This document shows, piece after piece, positions 25,721 to 33,791 of a stretch of DNA of 64,000 nt. How positions within the stretch are numbered: position 1 is the first letter of the stretch; each line of letters begins with the position of its first letter. This stretch comes from Tabrizicola sp. GTDB lineage: Bacteria > Pseudomonadota > Alphaproteobacteria > Rhodobacterales > Rhodobacteraceae. Location: positions 626,127-690,126 of the forward strand of contig NZ_JALHQD010000001.1 in assembly GCF_022842145.1 (NCBI RefSeq). The letters run 5' to 3'. The position numbers and the translations under genes are program-made. The notes beneath the pieces are model-generated. The model did not search any database and had not been told where the DNA came from. It saw only the letters and a program-made list of their open reading frames with translations.

Positions 25721-26346
25721 TCCTTCCGGGATGCGAGGGCGTTGATCGCCGCGACGGTGATAGCCGACCCGCCGAGACGGCCCTGGACAATGACGCTGGG
25801 GACGGGCGGAGCCTCCATCAGCGCGTCCTTGGATTCCGCCGCGCCGACAAAGCCCACCGGGCAACCGATGATCGCGGCGGGCCTTGGGCAGGTGGGGTCT
25901 TCCAGCATGTTCAGAAGGTGGAAAAGCGCCGTGGGCGCGTTGCCGATGGCGACCACGGCGCCTTCAAGGTGCGGGCGCCAGAGTTCCACGGCAGCGGCGG
26001 AGCGGGTGTTGTTGATGCTTGCCGCCAGAGCAGGGACGTCGGGGTGCTGCAGGGTGCAGATGATCTGGTTGTCCGCGGGCAGGCGTTTCTTCGTGATCCC
26101 CTCGCTGACCATGCGGACGTCGCAGAGGATCGGCGCGCCAGCCTCCAGCGCCGCACGGGCCGCGATGGCCATGCCGGGGGAAAAGCGGATGTGAGGCGCG
26201 AGGTCGACCATCCCGGCGGCGTGGATCATCCGGACGGCGACGATCTCCTCCTCCGGCGTGAAGCGGGCGAGGTCGGCCTCGGCCCGGATCATGGCAAAGC
26301 TTTGCACGTAGATCGCCGCGCCGTCGGTTTCATAGATGTGGGGCAT
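25717..26346 (-). CDS. cobH: Precorrin-8X methylmutase CobH
   Basis: Enzyme of 209 residues that moves the methyl group from C-11 to C-12 of precorrin-8X, giving hydrogenobyrinic acid. Family motifs are present: RMIHAAGMVDLAPHIRFSPG (with the catalytic histidine), ILCDVRMVSEGI, NNTRSAAAVELW and GCPVGFVGAAESKD. Its start lies 17 bp inside the end of cobG. Confidence 0.96.
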   Translation of the reverse strand: MPHIYETDGAAIYVQSFAMIRAEADLARFTPEEEIVAVRMIHAAGMVDLAPHIRFSPGMAIAARAALEAGAPILCDVRMVSEGITKKRLPADNQIICTLQHPDVPALAASINNTRSAAAVELWRPHLEGAVVAIGNAPTALFHLLNMLEDPTCPRPAAIIGCPVGFVGAAESKDALMEAPPVPSVIVQGRLGGSAITVAAINALASRKE

Positions 26347-27472
26347 GAAAGGCCTTCAGGTGGTCCTGGATGGCCTGCGGCGTGAGACCGCGCAGGCTGG
26401 GTGTGTCGGAGGCGGTGCCGCTTCGGATCAGGTCATAGCCCTGGCCGGTGGCGGTGAGGGTAAGGTCGGCAGGGGCTGGGTGGGCACAACCCTTGGCGCA
26501 GCCCGAGATATGGAGGGTCCGGGTTGGCGGAAGGTGTGGAGCGAGGTCGCGTGCCAGGCTGCGGGTATCGCCCAGCCCTTGCGGGCAGCCAGGTGCGCCG
26601 GTGCAGGCGGTGATCCGGAGAACCGGGTCGGCCGGGTCGGTGATGAGCCCGGGAACCGCTGGAAGGGTGATCGCTGCGACCAGGAGGAGCATGCGCCAGG
26701 GGGTCGGGCGGATCTCGTGGCCCAGAGCCGCAACGGCGTGAAGAGTTTCGGCGCGCATCTGGCCGAAGGCGAGGGCGACGAGGGCTCCGTCCGGGTGGAG
26801 GCCCGGGCGCGGGGTCGGAAGTCGTTCGGCGGGCGCGAGGCTGCAGCCGGGAGGGACGAGGCCCTTGGCGATGAGGGCGGCCATGCGGCCCCGGCCCTCG
26901 GTGATGCCCCCGTTCGAGACGAACCACTGGGCAAGCGCGAGGGCATCGCGCGGGAGATCGGTGACGGGCTGCCCAAGGGGATGACCGTCGGGGCGGAGGA
27001 TCAGGGTGCCGCCCGTGGAACGTTCGATGCGGATGTCGGCGGAGGTTCCGGTCAGCACCGGATGCGGGCCGGTATCGAGAGCAAAGCCGAATTTGCCGGG
27101 GAGCTTCGGCATTTGGGTCAGGGCAGCCGTGAGGGTGGCGGCGAGAGCGGCGGTCTCGTCATCGCGGAAGGGGGTGACGATGAGATTGCGGAGAGATTCT
27201 GTCTGAATGTCGGGGTCGATGAGGGCGTGGGCGCCAAGGTCGGCGATCAGGGGGCCGTGGGACGCCTCGGTCACGCCCCGCAGTTGCAGGTTGGCGCGGG
27301 CCGAGAGGTCGATGATGCCGTTGCCGTGGGTCTGGGCGGCATCGGCGATGGCAAGGGCTTGCTTGGCGGTGAGGCGGCCCAGCGGCGGACGGATGCGGAC
27401 CACAAGCCCGTCACCGGACTGCATCGGACGCAGCGCGCCGGGGCACCAGCCCTTGATCTCCCAGGCGGTCAT
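26330..27472 (-). CDS. cobG: Precorrin-3B synthase CobG
   Basis: Oxygen-dependent monooxygenase that hydroxylates C-20 of precorrin-3A and forms the gamma-lactone; it marks the aerobic pathway. The 380-residue protein belongs to the sulfite/nitrite reductase-like family. The C-terminal 4Fe-4S cysteines are seen in TACTGAPGCPQGLGDTR and HISGCAKGCAHPAP. The start MTAWEIKGWCPGALRPM at 27472 fits the family; an open frame further upstream runs into the repeat and is rejected. Confidence 0.93.
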   Translation of the reverse strand: MTAWEIKGWCPGALRPMQSGDGLVVRIRPPLGRLTAKQALAIADAAQTHGNGIIDLSARANLQLRGVTEASHGPLIADLGAHALIDPDIQTESLRNLIVTPFRDDETAALAATLTAALTQMPKLPGKFGFALDTGPHPVLTGTSADIRIERSTGGTLILRPDGHPLGQPVTDLPRDALALAQWFVSNGGITEGRGRMAALIAKGLVPPGCSLAPAERLPTPRPGLHPDGALVALAFGQMRAETLHAVAALGHEIRPTPWRMLLLVAAITLPAVPGLITDPADPVLRITACTGAPGCPQGLGDTRSLARDLAPHLPPTRTLHISGCAKGCAHPAPADLTLTATGQGYDLIRSGTASDTPSLRGLTPQAIQDHLKAFHAPHL

Positions 27473-27498
27473 GCGGCGTGACCTGGGGTGAGGGCGGT

Positions 27499-27608
27499 TT
27501 TCAAAGTGAGCGCGTTCCGCGCAAGACTTTTGTCTCGCCTTTTGCGCGTGAAGAACGCGCAACGGCTCGGGGTGCCTCCGGCGGGGATATTTGGGCAAAC
27601 GTGAAAGG
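27499..27608 (-). repeat. Structured intergenic repeat, copy B
   Basis: Read on the minus strand, this segment of about 110 bp begins CCCTTTCACGTTTGCCCAA and runs through inverted GC-rich arms and AGGCGAGACAAAA, matching copy A at 21812-21923. It fills the gap between cobN and cobG. The two copies are in opposite orientation and bracket the cobE-cobG segment. Confidence 0.75.
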
Positions 27609-27614
27609 GGAAGG

Positions 27615-30600
27615 TCATGCCGCACCGTCCAGCGTCGCGGCGATGGAGTTGCGGCGGGTCTGCCAGAGGCCCGCGTCGCGGAGACGGCGGAAGAGGTCTT
27701 CCATTGCAGCCAGGGCGGCGGGGTTTTCGCGCTGGAGGAAGTCGCGGACTTCGTCGCGGCCCAAGGTGGCATCGTGGTAGAGGTCGAATAGATGCGGCGG
27801 GACAACCTGGGCGAGATGGGCGAAGGCGGCCATGTGATCGAGTGTGGCGGCGATTTCGGCGGCACCGCGGTAGCCGTGGTTCATCATGCCTTCCGCCCAA
27901 AGGGGGTTGGCGGCGCGGGCGCGAACGGTTCTGGCGATTTCCTCGGTCAGGGTTCGGGCGCGGGGGTCGCCGACGCGGGTGGCGTCGAGGTGGTAGAGGG
28001 TGGGAGTTTGGCCACCCAGCTTGGCGACCGCGGCGGCGAAACCGGCCTCGTGGGCGGCGTAGTCAGCAGCCATCAGGACGTCGGTTTCTGGCAGGTCCTG
28101 GGGATGGACGAAGGCGTCGGCGTTCAGGACGCGGGTTTCGAGGGCGGCGCGGTTTTCGGTGGACTGGCCGTCCTGGCCGATGGCCCAGCTGGATGCGGTC
28201 AGCCAGGCTTCGCCGGCGGCGGCGCGGGCCTCATCGGTGAAGGTGTCGGCGGCGGTGCCCATGCCAAGGCCATAGAGGCCGGGTTTGGGGCCGAAGACGC
28301 GCGCGGAGCGGGTAGTGTAGGGGTTGTCTTCGGGGGTTTCGTCGCGTTGGCTCAGCGCTTCGGACCCGGCTTCGAAGAGCTGCGCGAGGGTCGGGAAGAC
28401 ATCGCGGAAGAGGCCAGAGACTCGGAGCGTGACGTCGATCCTCGGGCGTCCGAGGATGGCGAGGGGGAGGATTTCGAAGCCCCCCACTCGGGCGGAGCCG
28501 TCGTCCCATTTCGGTGCGAGGCCGGCGAGGTGGAGGGCCATCGCGAATTCTTCGCCGGCCGTGCGCATCGTCGCGCTGCCCCAGAGGTCGACGACAAGGC
28601 CGCGCGGGTAATCGCCGTGGTCCTGCAGGTGGCGGCGGATCAGTTCCTCGGCCAGCTTGACGCCTTGGGCATGGGCGTTGCGGGAGGGGACGGCGCGGGG
28701 GTCGACGGAGAAGAGGTTTCGGCCTGTTGGGAGGACATCGGAGCGGCCCCGGTTGGGGGAGCCTGCGGGGCCGGGGGCGACCTTGTGGCCGTTAAGGGCG
28801 GTGAGGAGGCCCTCGGTCTCGCCTTGGGCTTGGCCGAAGATGTGCAGGCCGTGGCCGAACTGGCTTTCCTTCAGGTCGCAGACGAAGCGGTCGATCCTTG
28901 TGATCGCCTCGGCGGGGGTGGCGTCGGGCGGCAGGCCGAGGTCGGCGGCGACGCCGGAGGCTTGGGCCTCGTCGCGGATCGAGGCGATCAGGCGGGTGCG
29001 GCGCGCGGGATCAAGGCCGTCGGCAGTGGAGTATTCGTCGAGGAGGCGTTCAAGGCGGAGGAGTTCCGCCGGCGTCTGGCTTTGCACCATCGGCGGCGGC
29101 AGGTGGCCAAGGGTCACGGCGCCGATGCGGCGCTTGGCCTGGGCGGCCTCACCAGGGTCGTTGACGATGAAAGGGTAGATGACCGGAGTGGGGCCGATCA
29201 GCGCCTCGGGCCAGCAGGTGTCACTCAGGGCGACGGATTTGCCAGGCAGCCACTCCAGCGTGCCGTGCGCGCCCATGTGGATCAGCGCGTGGGGGGATTG
29301 GCCGCGGAGCCAGAGGTAGAAGGCGACATAGGCGTGGCGCGGGGTGCGGGAGAGGTCGTGGTAGCTGTCGTCGCGGGTCTGGACCTCGCCGCGTTCGGGT
29401 TGGAGCGCGATGAGCGTGTGGCCCCGGCGGGTGGCGGGGAAGTGGAACTCGCCGTCCTGGACGGAGGAGTCGGTGGTGGGGTCCCCCCAGGCGTCATGCA
29501 GGGTCTGGCGAAGGGGCTCGGGGAGGGTCTGGAGGGCGGCTTGGTAGGCTTGCAGAGGCCAGGTCAGGGGTTCTGTCAGTGCCTGTGGAAGCGGGGTGCC
29601 TTCGGCGGTGCTGTAGCCTTCGGTGGCCAGAGTATCGAGAAGCGTCTCGGTGGAAGCCAGTGCGTCGAGGCCGACGGCATGTGCCATCTGGTGCGCCCGG
29701 CCGGGGTAGGTGGAGAGGATCACCGCAAGCTGGCGGTCTTGCGCCGGGGTTGTGGCGAGGCGGTGCCAGTGGGCAACTCGGTCGACCGCGGCCTGAATGC
29801 GGGCGGCGTCAGCGCGGTGGGCGAAGCGGGAGAATTGCAGATCGGCGTGCTTCTTGCCGGGGGATTTGTGGCTGATGAGGCCTGCGAAGAGGCGGCCGTC
29901 GACCTCGGGCAGGACGACGTGCATCGCCAGGTCGGCGGGAGAGAGGCCACGGTCGGACGCCGCCCAGTCGCGGCGGCGCGCGGTGGAGAGGGCGACCTGG
30001 AAGACGGGGCAAGTGGCGACGTCGAAAGGGGTCCGGCCGTCGTCGGATTTGGCGGAGAAGGCGGTGGCGTTGATTATGGCGACGGGTGGGTTTGCGCCAA
30101 GGTATGCGGAGAGCCAATCGGCGACGCCGGGGGCCTTCAGGCTGGGGGCGAAGGCACCGAAGGCCGTGAAGCCTTCAGCGCGGAGGGCTTGGATCATCCC
30201 GTCGATGGGGGCGGTGTCACCGGCGGTCAGGTAGCTGCGGTAGAAGATGACGAGGACGGTGCCCTTGGTGGCGGGCGTGCACCCCTCCCCATCCCGCCCG
30301 GACGCGAGGGGGAGGGCGCCATGTGCTGGCACCGGGGCACTCGTGGATGCAGCGGATCGGCTTGAATTCCCCTTCGTGGAGAGGGGAAGGAAGTGGGGGC
30401 CTTCCGGCGCAGGGATCGCGCCATGCTCGGGGTCGTAAAAGCCCATCTGCGGTACTGTCTTGTCCCCGATCACGGGGGCCGCATAGATGCCGGCGGCAAG
30501 CGCAAGCTGCGCCAGCGCGGCGTGGGCAGCCACCGCCCCGCCTTCGTCGCACAGGGCCTGCAGGCGGCGCAGGGTTGAAACGGGGAGCGTCGAGAGTTCA

Positions 30601-30986
30601 TCGAGGCGCGGATCCGGACGGCCGTCGGCGGGAAGGACCGCGAGGGCGATGCCGTTGCGCCGGGCAAGGTCCTGCAGGGTGGCAAGGCCATAGGGCCAGT
30701 AGGCCTCACCACCGATGATCCGGACGAGGACGGCCTTGGCGGCGAAGAGCGTCCGCTCGACGTAGGTGTCGACGGAAATCGGGTGCTTCAGCGCGATGAT
30801 GTTGGCAAGACGCACGGTGGGGTGGGCAGTATTGCCCACCCTACGCATGCGCTCATAGCCTGCGGTGAACGCTCCGAGATCGCTGTCGGAAAAACTGAGA
30901 ACCACCAGATCCGCCGGGTCCTGCCCGACGTCGAAGGGGGTCTCGGTTTCCTCGAGCCCGTGACTTTCGCGGAAGACGACGTGCAT
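27615..30986 (-). CDS. cobN: Cobaltochelatase subunit CobN
   Basis: Large subunit of the ATP-dependent aerobic cobalt chelatase (CobNST), which inserts cobalt into hydrogenobyrinic acid a,c-diamide. The 1123-residue protein carries the CobN/magnesium-chelatase H-type domain. Examples are IIGGEAYWPYGLATLQDLARR, FYRSYLTAGDTAPIDGM, the HMGAHGTLEWLPGKSVAL motif and DLWGSATMRTAGEEFAMAL. The frame is intact, but two palindromic elements appear to be inserted in it: near residues 48-56 and about residues 198-240. CobS and CobT are not in this window. Confidence 0.95.
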   Translation of the reverse strand: MHVVFRESHGLEETETPFDVGQDPADLVVLSFSDSDLGAFTAGYERMRRVGNTAHPTVRLANIIALKHPISVDTYVERTLFAAKAVLVRIIGGEAYWPYGLATLQDLARRNGIALAVLPADGRPDPRLDELSTLPVSTLRRLQALCDEGGAVAAHAALAQLALAAGIYAAPVIGDKTVPQMGFYDPEHGAIPAPEGPHFLPLSTKGNSSRSAASTSAPVPAHGALPLASGRDGEGCTPATKGTVLVIFYRSYLTAGDTAPIDGMIQALRAEGFTAFGAFAPSLKAPGVADWLSAYLGANPPVAIINATAFSAKSDDGRTPFDVATCPVFQVALSTARRRDWAASDRGLSPADLAMHVVLPEVDGRLFAGLISHKSPGKKHADLQFSRFAHRADAARIQAAVDRVAHWHRLATTPAQDRQLAVILSTYPGRAHQMAHAVGLDALASTETLLDTLATEGYSTAEGTPLPQALTEPLTWPLQAYQAALQTLPEPLRQTLHDAWGDPTTDSSVQDGEFHFPATRRGHTLIALQPERGEVQTRDDSYHDLSRTPRHAYVAFYLWLRGQSPHALIHMGAHGTLEWLPGKSVALSDTCWPEALIGPTPVIYPFIVNDPGEAAQAKRRIGAVTLGHLPPPMVQSQTPAELLRLERLLDEYSTADGLDPARRTRLIASIRDEAQASGVAADLGLPPDATPAEAITRIDRFVCDLKESQFGHGLHIFGQAQGETEGLLTALNGHKVAPGPAGSPNRGRSDVLPTGRNLFSVDPRAVPSRNAHAQGVKLAEELIRRHLQDHGDYPRGLVVDLWGSATMRTAGEEFAMALHLAGLAPKWDDGSARVGGFEILPLAILGRPRIDVTLRVSGLFRDVFPTLAQLFEAGSEALSQRDETPEDNPYTTRSARVFGPKPGLYGLGMGTAADTFTDEARAAAGEAWLTASSWAIGQDGQSTENRAALETRVLNADAFVHPQDLPETDVLMAADYAAHEAGFAAAVAKLGGQTPTLYHLDATRVGDPRARTLTEEIARTVRARAANPLWAEGMMNHGYRGAAEIAATLDHMAAFAHLAQVVPPHLFDLYHDATLGRDEVRDFLQRENPAALAAMEDLFRRLRDAGLWQTRRNSIAATLDGAA
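30283..30388. repeat. Palindromic element inserted in frame in cobN
   Basis: Within cobN, two inverted repeats lie about 50 bp apart: CCCTCCCC (30283-30290) with GGGGAGGG (30309-30316), and TTCCCCT (30367-30373) with AGGGGAA (30382-30388). The encoded residues (HFLPLSTKGNSSRS and following) look unlike CobN, while the flanks YDPEHG and GTVLVIFYRSYLTA are CobN-like. It resembles intergenic palindromic elements that became coding. Confidence 0.55.
30820..30841. repeat. REP-like palindrome within cobN
   Basis: GGGTGGGCA and TGCCCACCC form a perfect 9-bp stem with loop GTAT. This GTGGGCA-type palindrome resembles REP-like elements common between genes, but here it lies inside the 5' part of cobN and encodes roughly RVGNTAHP. 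Confidence 0.6.
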
Positions 30987-31096
30987 CGGTCACGTCCTCC
31001 GGAGGGGCAACCCGCGCGCCCACCCCTGCCCTTCCCGATGGTGGAGGGAGGGGGGCGCATCGTGCCCGAGGGTGAAGAGGGTGCGGTTCACGTCCG

Positions 31097-32131
31097 TCAG
31101 GCCCCCAGGACCTTGCGGATCGCGGTCTCGTCGATGTCGTCATGCTCGGCGATGACCACCAGTTGCGAGCGGCGCGGTTGGGTGCCCCATGGCCGGTCGT
31201 ATTGCATGCGGACACGCGCTCCGACGGCCTGGACGAGCATCCGCATCGGCTTGCCCGCGACGGCGATGTGGCCCTTGACGCGCAGGATCTTCTGTTCGTC
31301 GGCAAGGCGCTGGATGGCAGTGGACAGAGCCTCGGGGTCGGTCACTTCGGGCAGGTCGACGACGATGGTGTCGAAGTCGTCGTGTTCGTGGTCGTCGTGG
31401 CCGTCGTGGTGCGAGGGGCGGGCGGCCAGGTCATCCTCCGCGGCGGCGTTGAGACCCAGGATGACGCGGGGGTCGATGACGCCTTCGGTCATCGAGAGCA
31501 TCGGGATCGGGCGGTTCATCTCGGCGGTGATGACCTCGCGCGCGGTGGCAAGACCGGCTTCGCCGGCCAGGTCGGCCTTGGAGAGAAGGATCAGGTCGGC
31601 GCAGAGGATCTGGTCTTCGAAGACCTCCGACAGCGGCGTCTCGTGGTCAAGCGAGGGGTCGGCGGCGCGTTGGGCGTCAACGGCGGCGACGTCGGGGGCA
31701 AAGCGGCCGGCGGCAACGGCCTCGGCATCGGCAAGGGCGATGACACCATCCACGGTGATGCGGCTACGGATCGCCGGCCAGTCGAAGGCCTTGAGGAGCG
31801 GCTTTGGCAGGGCGAGGCCCGACGTTTCGATGATGATGTGGTCGGGGCGGACGGGCATTGCCATCAGCGCCTCGATCGTCGGGATGAAATCATCGGCGAC
31901 GGTGCAGCAGATGCAGCCGTTGGCAAGCTCGACGATGTTCTCGACGGGGCAGTTCTCATCGGCGCAGGACTTCAGGATGTCGCCGTCGACGCCCACGGTG
32001 CCAAATTCGTTGACGAGGATCGCCAGCCGCTTGCCCTGCGGGTTCTGCATCAGGTGGCGGATCAGGGTGGTTTTCCCCGCGCCAAGGAAGCCGGTGATCA
32101 CGGTCACGGGGATTTTGGTCAGGTCGGTCAT
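31097..32131 (-). CDS. cobW: CobW, COG0523 GTP-binding metallochaperone
   Basis: G3E-family GTPase thought to deliver cobalt for corrin synthesis. The 344-residue protein has Walker A GFLGAGKTT at residues 14-22, the metal-binding GCICC at 72-76, and a histidine/aspartate-rich stretch (HHDGHDDHEHDD) in the second half before the CobW C-terminal domain. It precedes cobN by 110 bp. Its start overlaps the stop of the DUF1636 gene (ATGA), and it is downstream of a cobalamin riboswitch. Confidence 0.95.
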   Translation of the reverse strand: MTDLTKIPVTVITGFLGAGKTTLIRHLMQNPQGKRLAILVNEFGTVGVDGDILKSCADENCPVENIVELANGCICCTVADDFIPTIEALMAMPVRPDHIIIETSGLALPKPLLKAFDWPAIRSRITVDGVIALADAEAVAAGRFAPDVAAVDAQRAADPSLDHETPLSEVFEDQILCADLILLSKADLAGEAGLATAREVITAEMNRPIPMLSMTEGVIDPRVILGLNAAAEDDLAARPSHHDGHDDHEHDDFDTIVVDLPEVTDPEALSTAIQRLADEQKILRVKGHIAVAGKPMRMLVQAVGARVRMQYDRPWGTQPRRSQLVVIAEHDDIDETAIRKVLGA

Positions 32132-32496
32132 TCGGCGGCCTCGTCTAGGATTTGCGGCGGGATGCGGGCGATGGACTGCTTGCGGAAAACGGTAGGCCGT
32201 TCGCGCCAGGGGACGATGCCGTCTGCGGTGGCGGCGTATTTGGTGGCGCCCTCAAGAATTGCGGGGACGTCGTCCAGTGTGAGGCGGCCGTAGACGTAGG
32301 ACCAGGCTCCCGGTTTGGTCAGCGAGACAGCGCAGCCGGTGTTGCAGGCGGACAGGCATTCGACACCGACGATGCGGACATCGGGCGCGCCGCTGGCAGT
32401 CAGCGCGGCATGAAGCTGCGCGCCGGGGGGCAGATCGCCCTCGGGTACCGGCGAGCCGGCCTTGCAGGTGGTGCAGACGTAAAGGGTCGTGCCCAT
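32128..32496 (-). CDS. DUF1636 metal/iron-sulfur binding protein, first gene of the cob operon
   Basis: A 122-residue protein of the DUF1636 family. Cysteines in LYVCTTCKAG and ECLSACNTGC match the pattern of thioredoxin-like [2Fe-2S] ferredoxins, so a cluster or metal ion is probably bound. The start at 32496 has AAGG close upstream. It is the first gene after the cobalamin riboswitch and overlaps cobW, so a role in cobalt handling or redox support of B12 synthesis is likely but unproven. Confidence 0.85.
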   Translation of the reverse strand: MGTTLYVCTTCKAGSPVPEGDLPPGAQLHAALTASGAPDVRIVGVECLSACNTGCAVSLTKPGAWSYVYGRLTLDDVPAILEGATKYAATADGIVPWRERPTVFRKQSIARIPPQILDEAAE

Positions 32497-32597
32497 TTCA
32501 GCCTTTCTAAGGCGGCAAGGGTGGGCCAGCGAGGGGCAGCCCGCTGATGGGCCGCCGATCACCGGTCGCGGAACACCCCGTCCGCCGGTTACCGTCT
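32497..32597 (-). promoter_or_regulatory. Riboswitch expression platform region
   Basis: About 100 bp lie between the riboswitch P1 stem and the DUF1636 start. GC-rich complementary stretches are present (for example ACCGG with CCGGT at 32570-32591), but no T run is visible. Control is therefore more likely at ribosome access than by a classic terminator. Confidence 0.35.
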
Positions 32598-32772
32598 GCG
32601 CTGGCAGGTCTCCCGGCTTGCGGATACGGGGTTGCCCCCACGGCCCCCCGCCTTCCCGGCCTTGGCCAGTGGCATTGGAGACCTCTCCGGTCACGGTCGC
32701 GGGGGCGGCTGCTTGGGGTCGAATCCGACCTGTCGCATTCCCTCTTCGCCTGTCATAAACAGGAACCAGCGC
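32598..32772 (-). ncRNA. Cobalamin (AdoCbl) riboswitch
   Basis: On the minus strand the class I cobalamin aptamer is complete. The P1 arm GCGCTGG (32772-32766) pairs with CCAGCGC (32604-32598). In order come the GAGGGAA element, GCAGCCGCCCCCGCGACC with GTGAC, GCCACTG, GGGAAGGC, and the B12 box AGCCGGGAGACCTGCC at 32618-32603. It lies upstream of the DUF1636-cobW-cobN genes and should repress them when B12 is abundant. Confidence 0.95.
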
Positions 32773-32778
32773 CAGCCC

Positions 32779-32807
32779 ACCTGAGGCAAGCACCCCCCCC
32801 TTGTCAA
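32779..32807 (-). promoter_or_regulatory. Candidate promoter for the riboswitch transcript
   Basis: A perfect -35 hexamer TTGACA (32807-32802) is followed by a 17-bp spacer and a weak -10 TCAGGT (32784-32779). The expected start of RNA falls at about 32772, exactly at the riboswitch P1 stem. This agreement supports the call despite the poor -10. Confidence 0.5.
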
Positions 32808-32821
32808 GGACACCACCGACC

Positions 32822-33466
32822 ATGACCGACACCGATGCGACACCTGCCCCCGAAGCTGCTGTCGATGACCTTGCCCGGCATGCCCAAAAGATGGCGAAGA
32901 AGAAGGCCGCGCGGGACAAGATCATGGCCGGCAAGGAAGGCGAGAAGGGGCTGATCATCGTCCACACCGGAGCGGGGAAGGGGAAGTCTTCGTCCGGGTT
33001 CGGGATGATCCTGCGCTGCGTCGCGCATGGGATGCCCTCGGCCGTGGTGCAGTTCATCAAGGGAGCCTGGGATACCGGAGAGCGGCGGCTGATCACGACC
33101 CATTTCAGCGACCTCTGCCAGTTCCATGCGATGGGGGAGGGGTTCACCTGGGAGACGCAGGACAAGACCCGCGATATCGCGGCGGCGCGGGCGGGGTGGG
33201 AGAAGGCGAAGGAGCTGATCCGGAACCCGGAGGTCCGGATGGTCTTGCTGGATGAGATCAACATCGCGCTGCGGTACGACTACCTGGATATCGCCGAGGT
33301 GCTGGAGTTCCTGAAATCAGAAAAGCCGCCCTTGACTCATGTGGTCCTAACGGGTCGCAATGCGAAGGAAGAGTTGATCGAGGCGGCGGATCTGGTGACG
33401 GAGATGACGCTGGTGAAACACCCCTTCCGGGCCGGGATCAAGGCCCAGCCGGGGGTGGAGTTCTGA
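32822..33466 (+). CDS. cobO: Cob(I)yrinic acid a,c-diamide adenosyltransferase CobO
   Basis: CobA/CobO/BtuR-type corrinoid adenosyltransferase transferring the adenosyl group of ATP to cob(I)alamin precursors. The 214-residue protein has the P-loop VHTGAGKGKSSSGFG, the QFIKGAW segment, and VMLDEIN-type Walker B as MVLLDEINIAL. It has AAGGAC before the ATG at 32822. It is divergent from the riboswitch operon with 50 bp between its start and the aptamer, so any promoter of its own would overlap the riboswitch DNA. Confidence 0.96.
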   Translation: MTDTDATPAPEAAVDDLARHAQKMAKKKAARDKIMAGKEGEKGLIIVHTGAGKGKSSSGFGMILRCVAHGMPSAVVQFIKGAWDTGERRLITTHFSDLCQFHAMGEGFTWETQDKTRDIAAARAGWEKAKELIRNPEVRMVLLDEINIALRYDYLDIAEVLEFLKSEKPPLTHVVLTGRNAKEELIEAADLVTEMTLVKHPFRAGIKAQPGVEF

Positions 33467-33563
33467 ACCTGCCCACGCGTGGCGCGGTTCGCGGGCCCAG
33501 CGAAATCAGGTACATGGCTGTGGACGTTAAGCATTTGGCAAGACATTGGCAGGAGGCAGGAAG

Positions 33564-33707
33564 ATGCGGAAAACGGGTCTGACCTTGGCGGTTCTGATGA
33601 TGGGGCTTCTGGCCTCGGGCTGCGCGCCGCTGCTCATCGGCGGGGCGGGTGCAGTGGTTGCAGACGAGGTCATCGAGCAGGACCAGGGCGGCGACGGGCT
33701 GTTCTGA
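33564..33707 (+). CDS. Small lipoprotein, 47 residues
   Basis: The 47-residue product begins MRKTGLTLAVLMMGLLASGC and so has a complete lipoprotein signal with lipobox LASGC (Cys20). The mature part has only about 28 residues (APLLIGGAGAVVADEVIEQ). AGGAGG lies 7 bases before the ATG. It resembles the small entericidin-like or Gly-zipper lipoproteins in general form, but no family is assigned. Confidence 0.75.
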   Translation: MRKTGLTLAVLMMGLLASGCAPLLIGGAGAVVADEVIEQDQGGDGLF

Positions 33708-33791
33708 GTCCCTGACGACTGATCTGACCCGTCCTCTCCTGACGGCGGGGGCGGGGTCGGTCTGGCCCCAAGCTTCAACCGCTGATGGTCG

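Noticed and set aside
27792-30365. Open frame of about 850 codons on the plus strand inside cobN
   Set aside because: It mirrors the cobN codon pattern, is Gly/Val/Ala-rich without domains, and CobN itself is certain.
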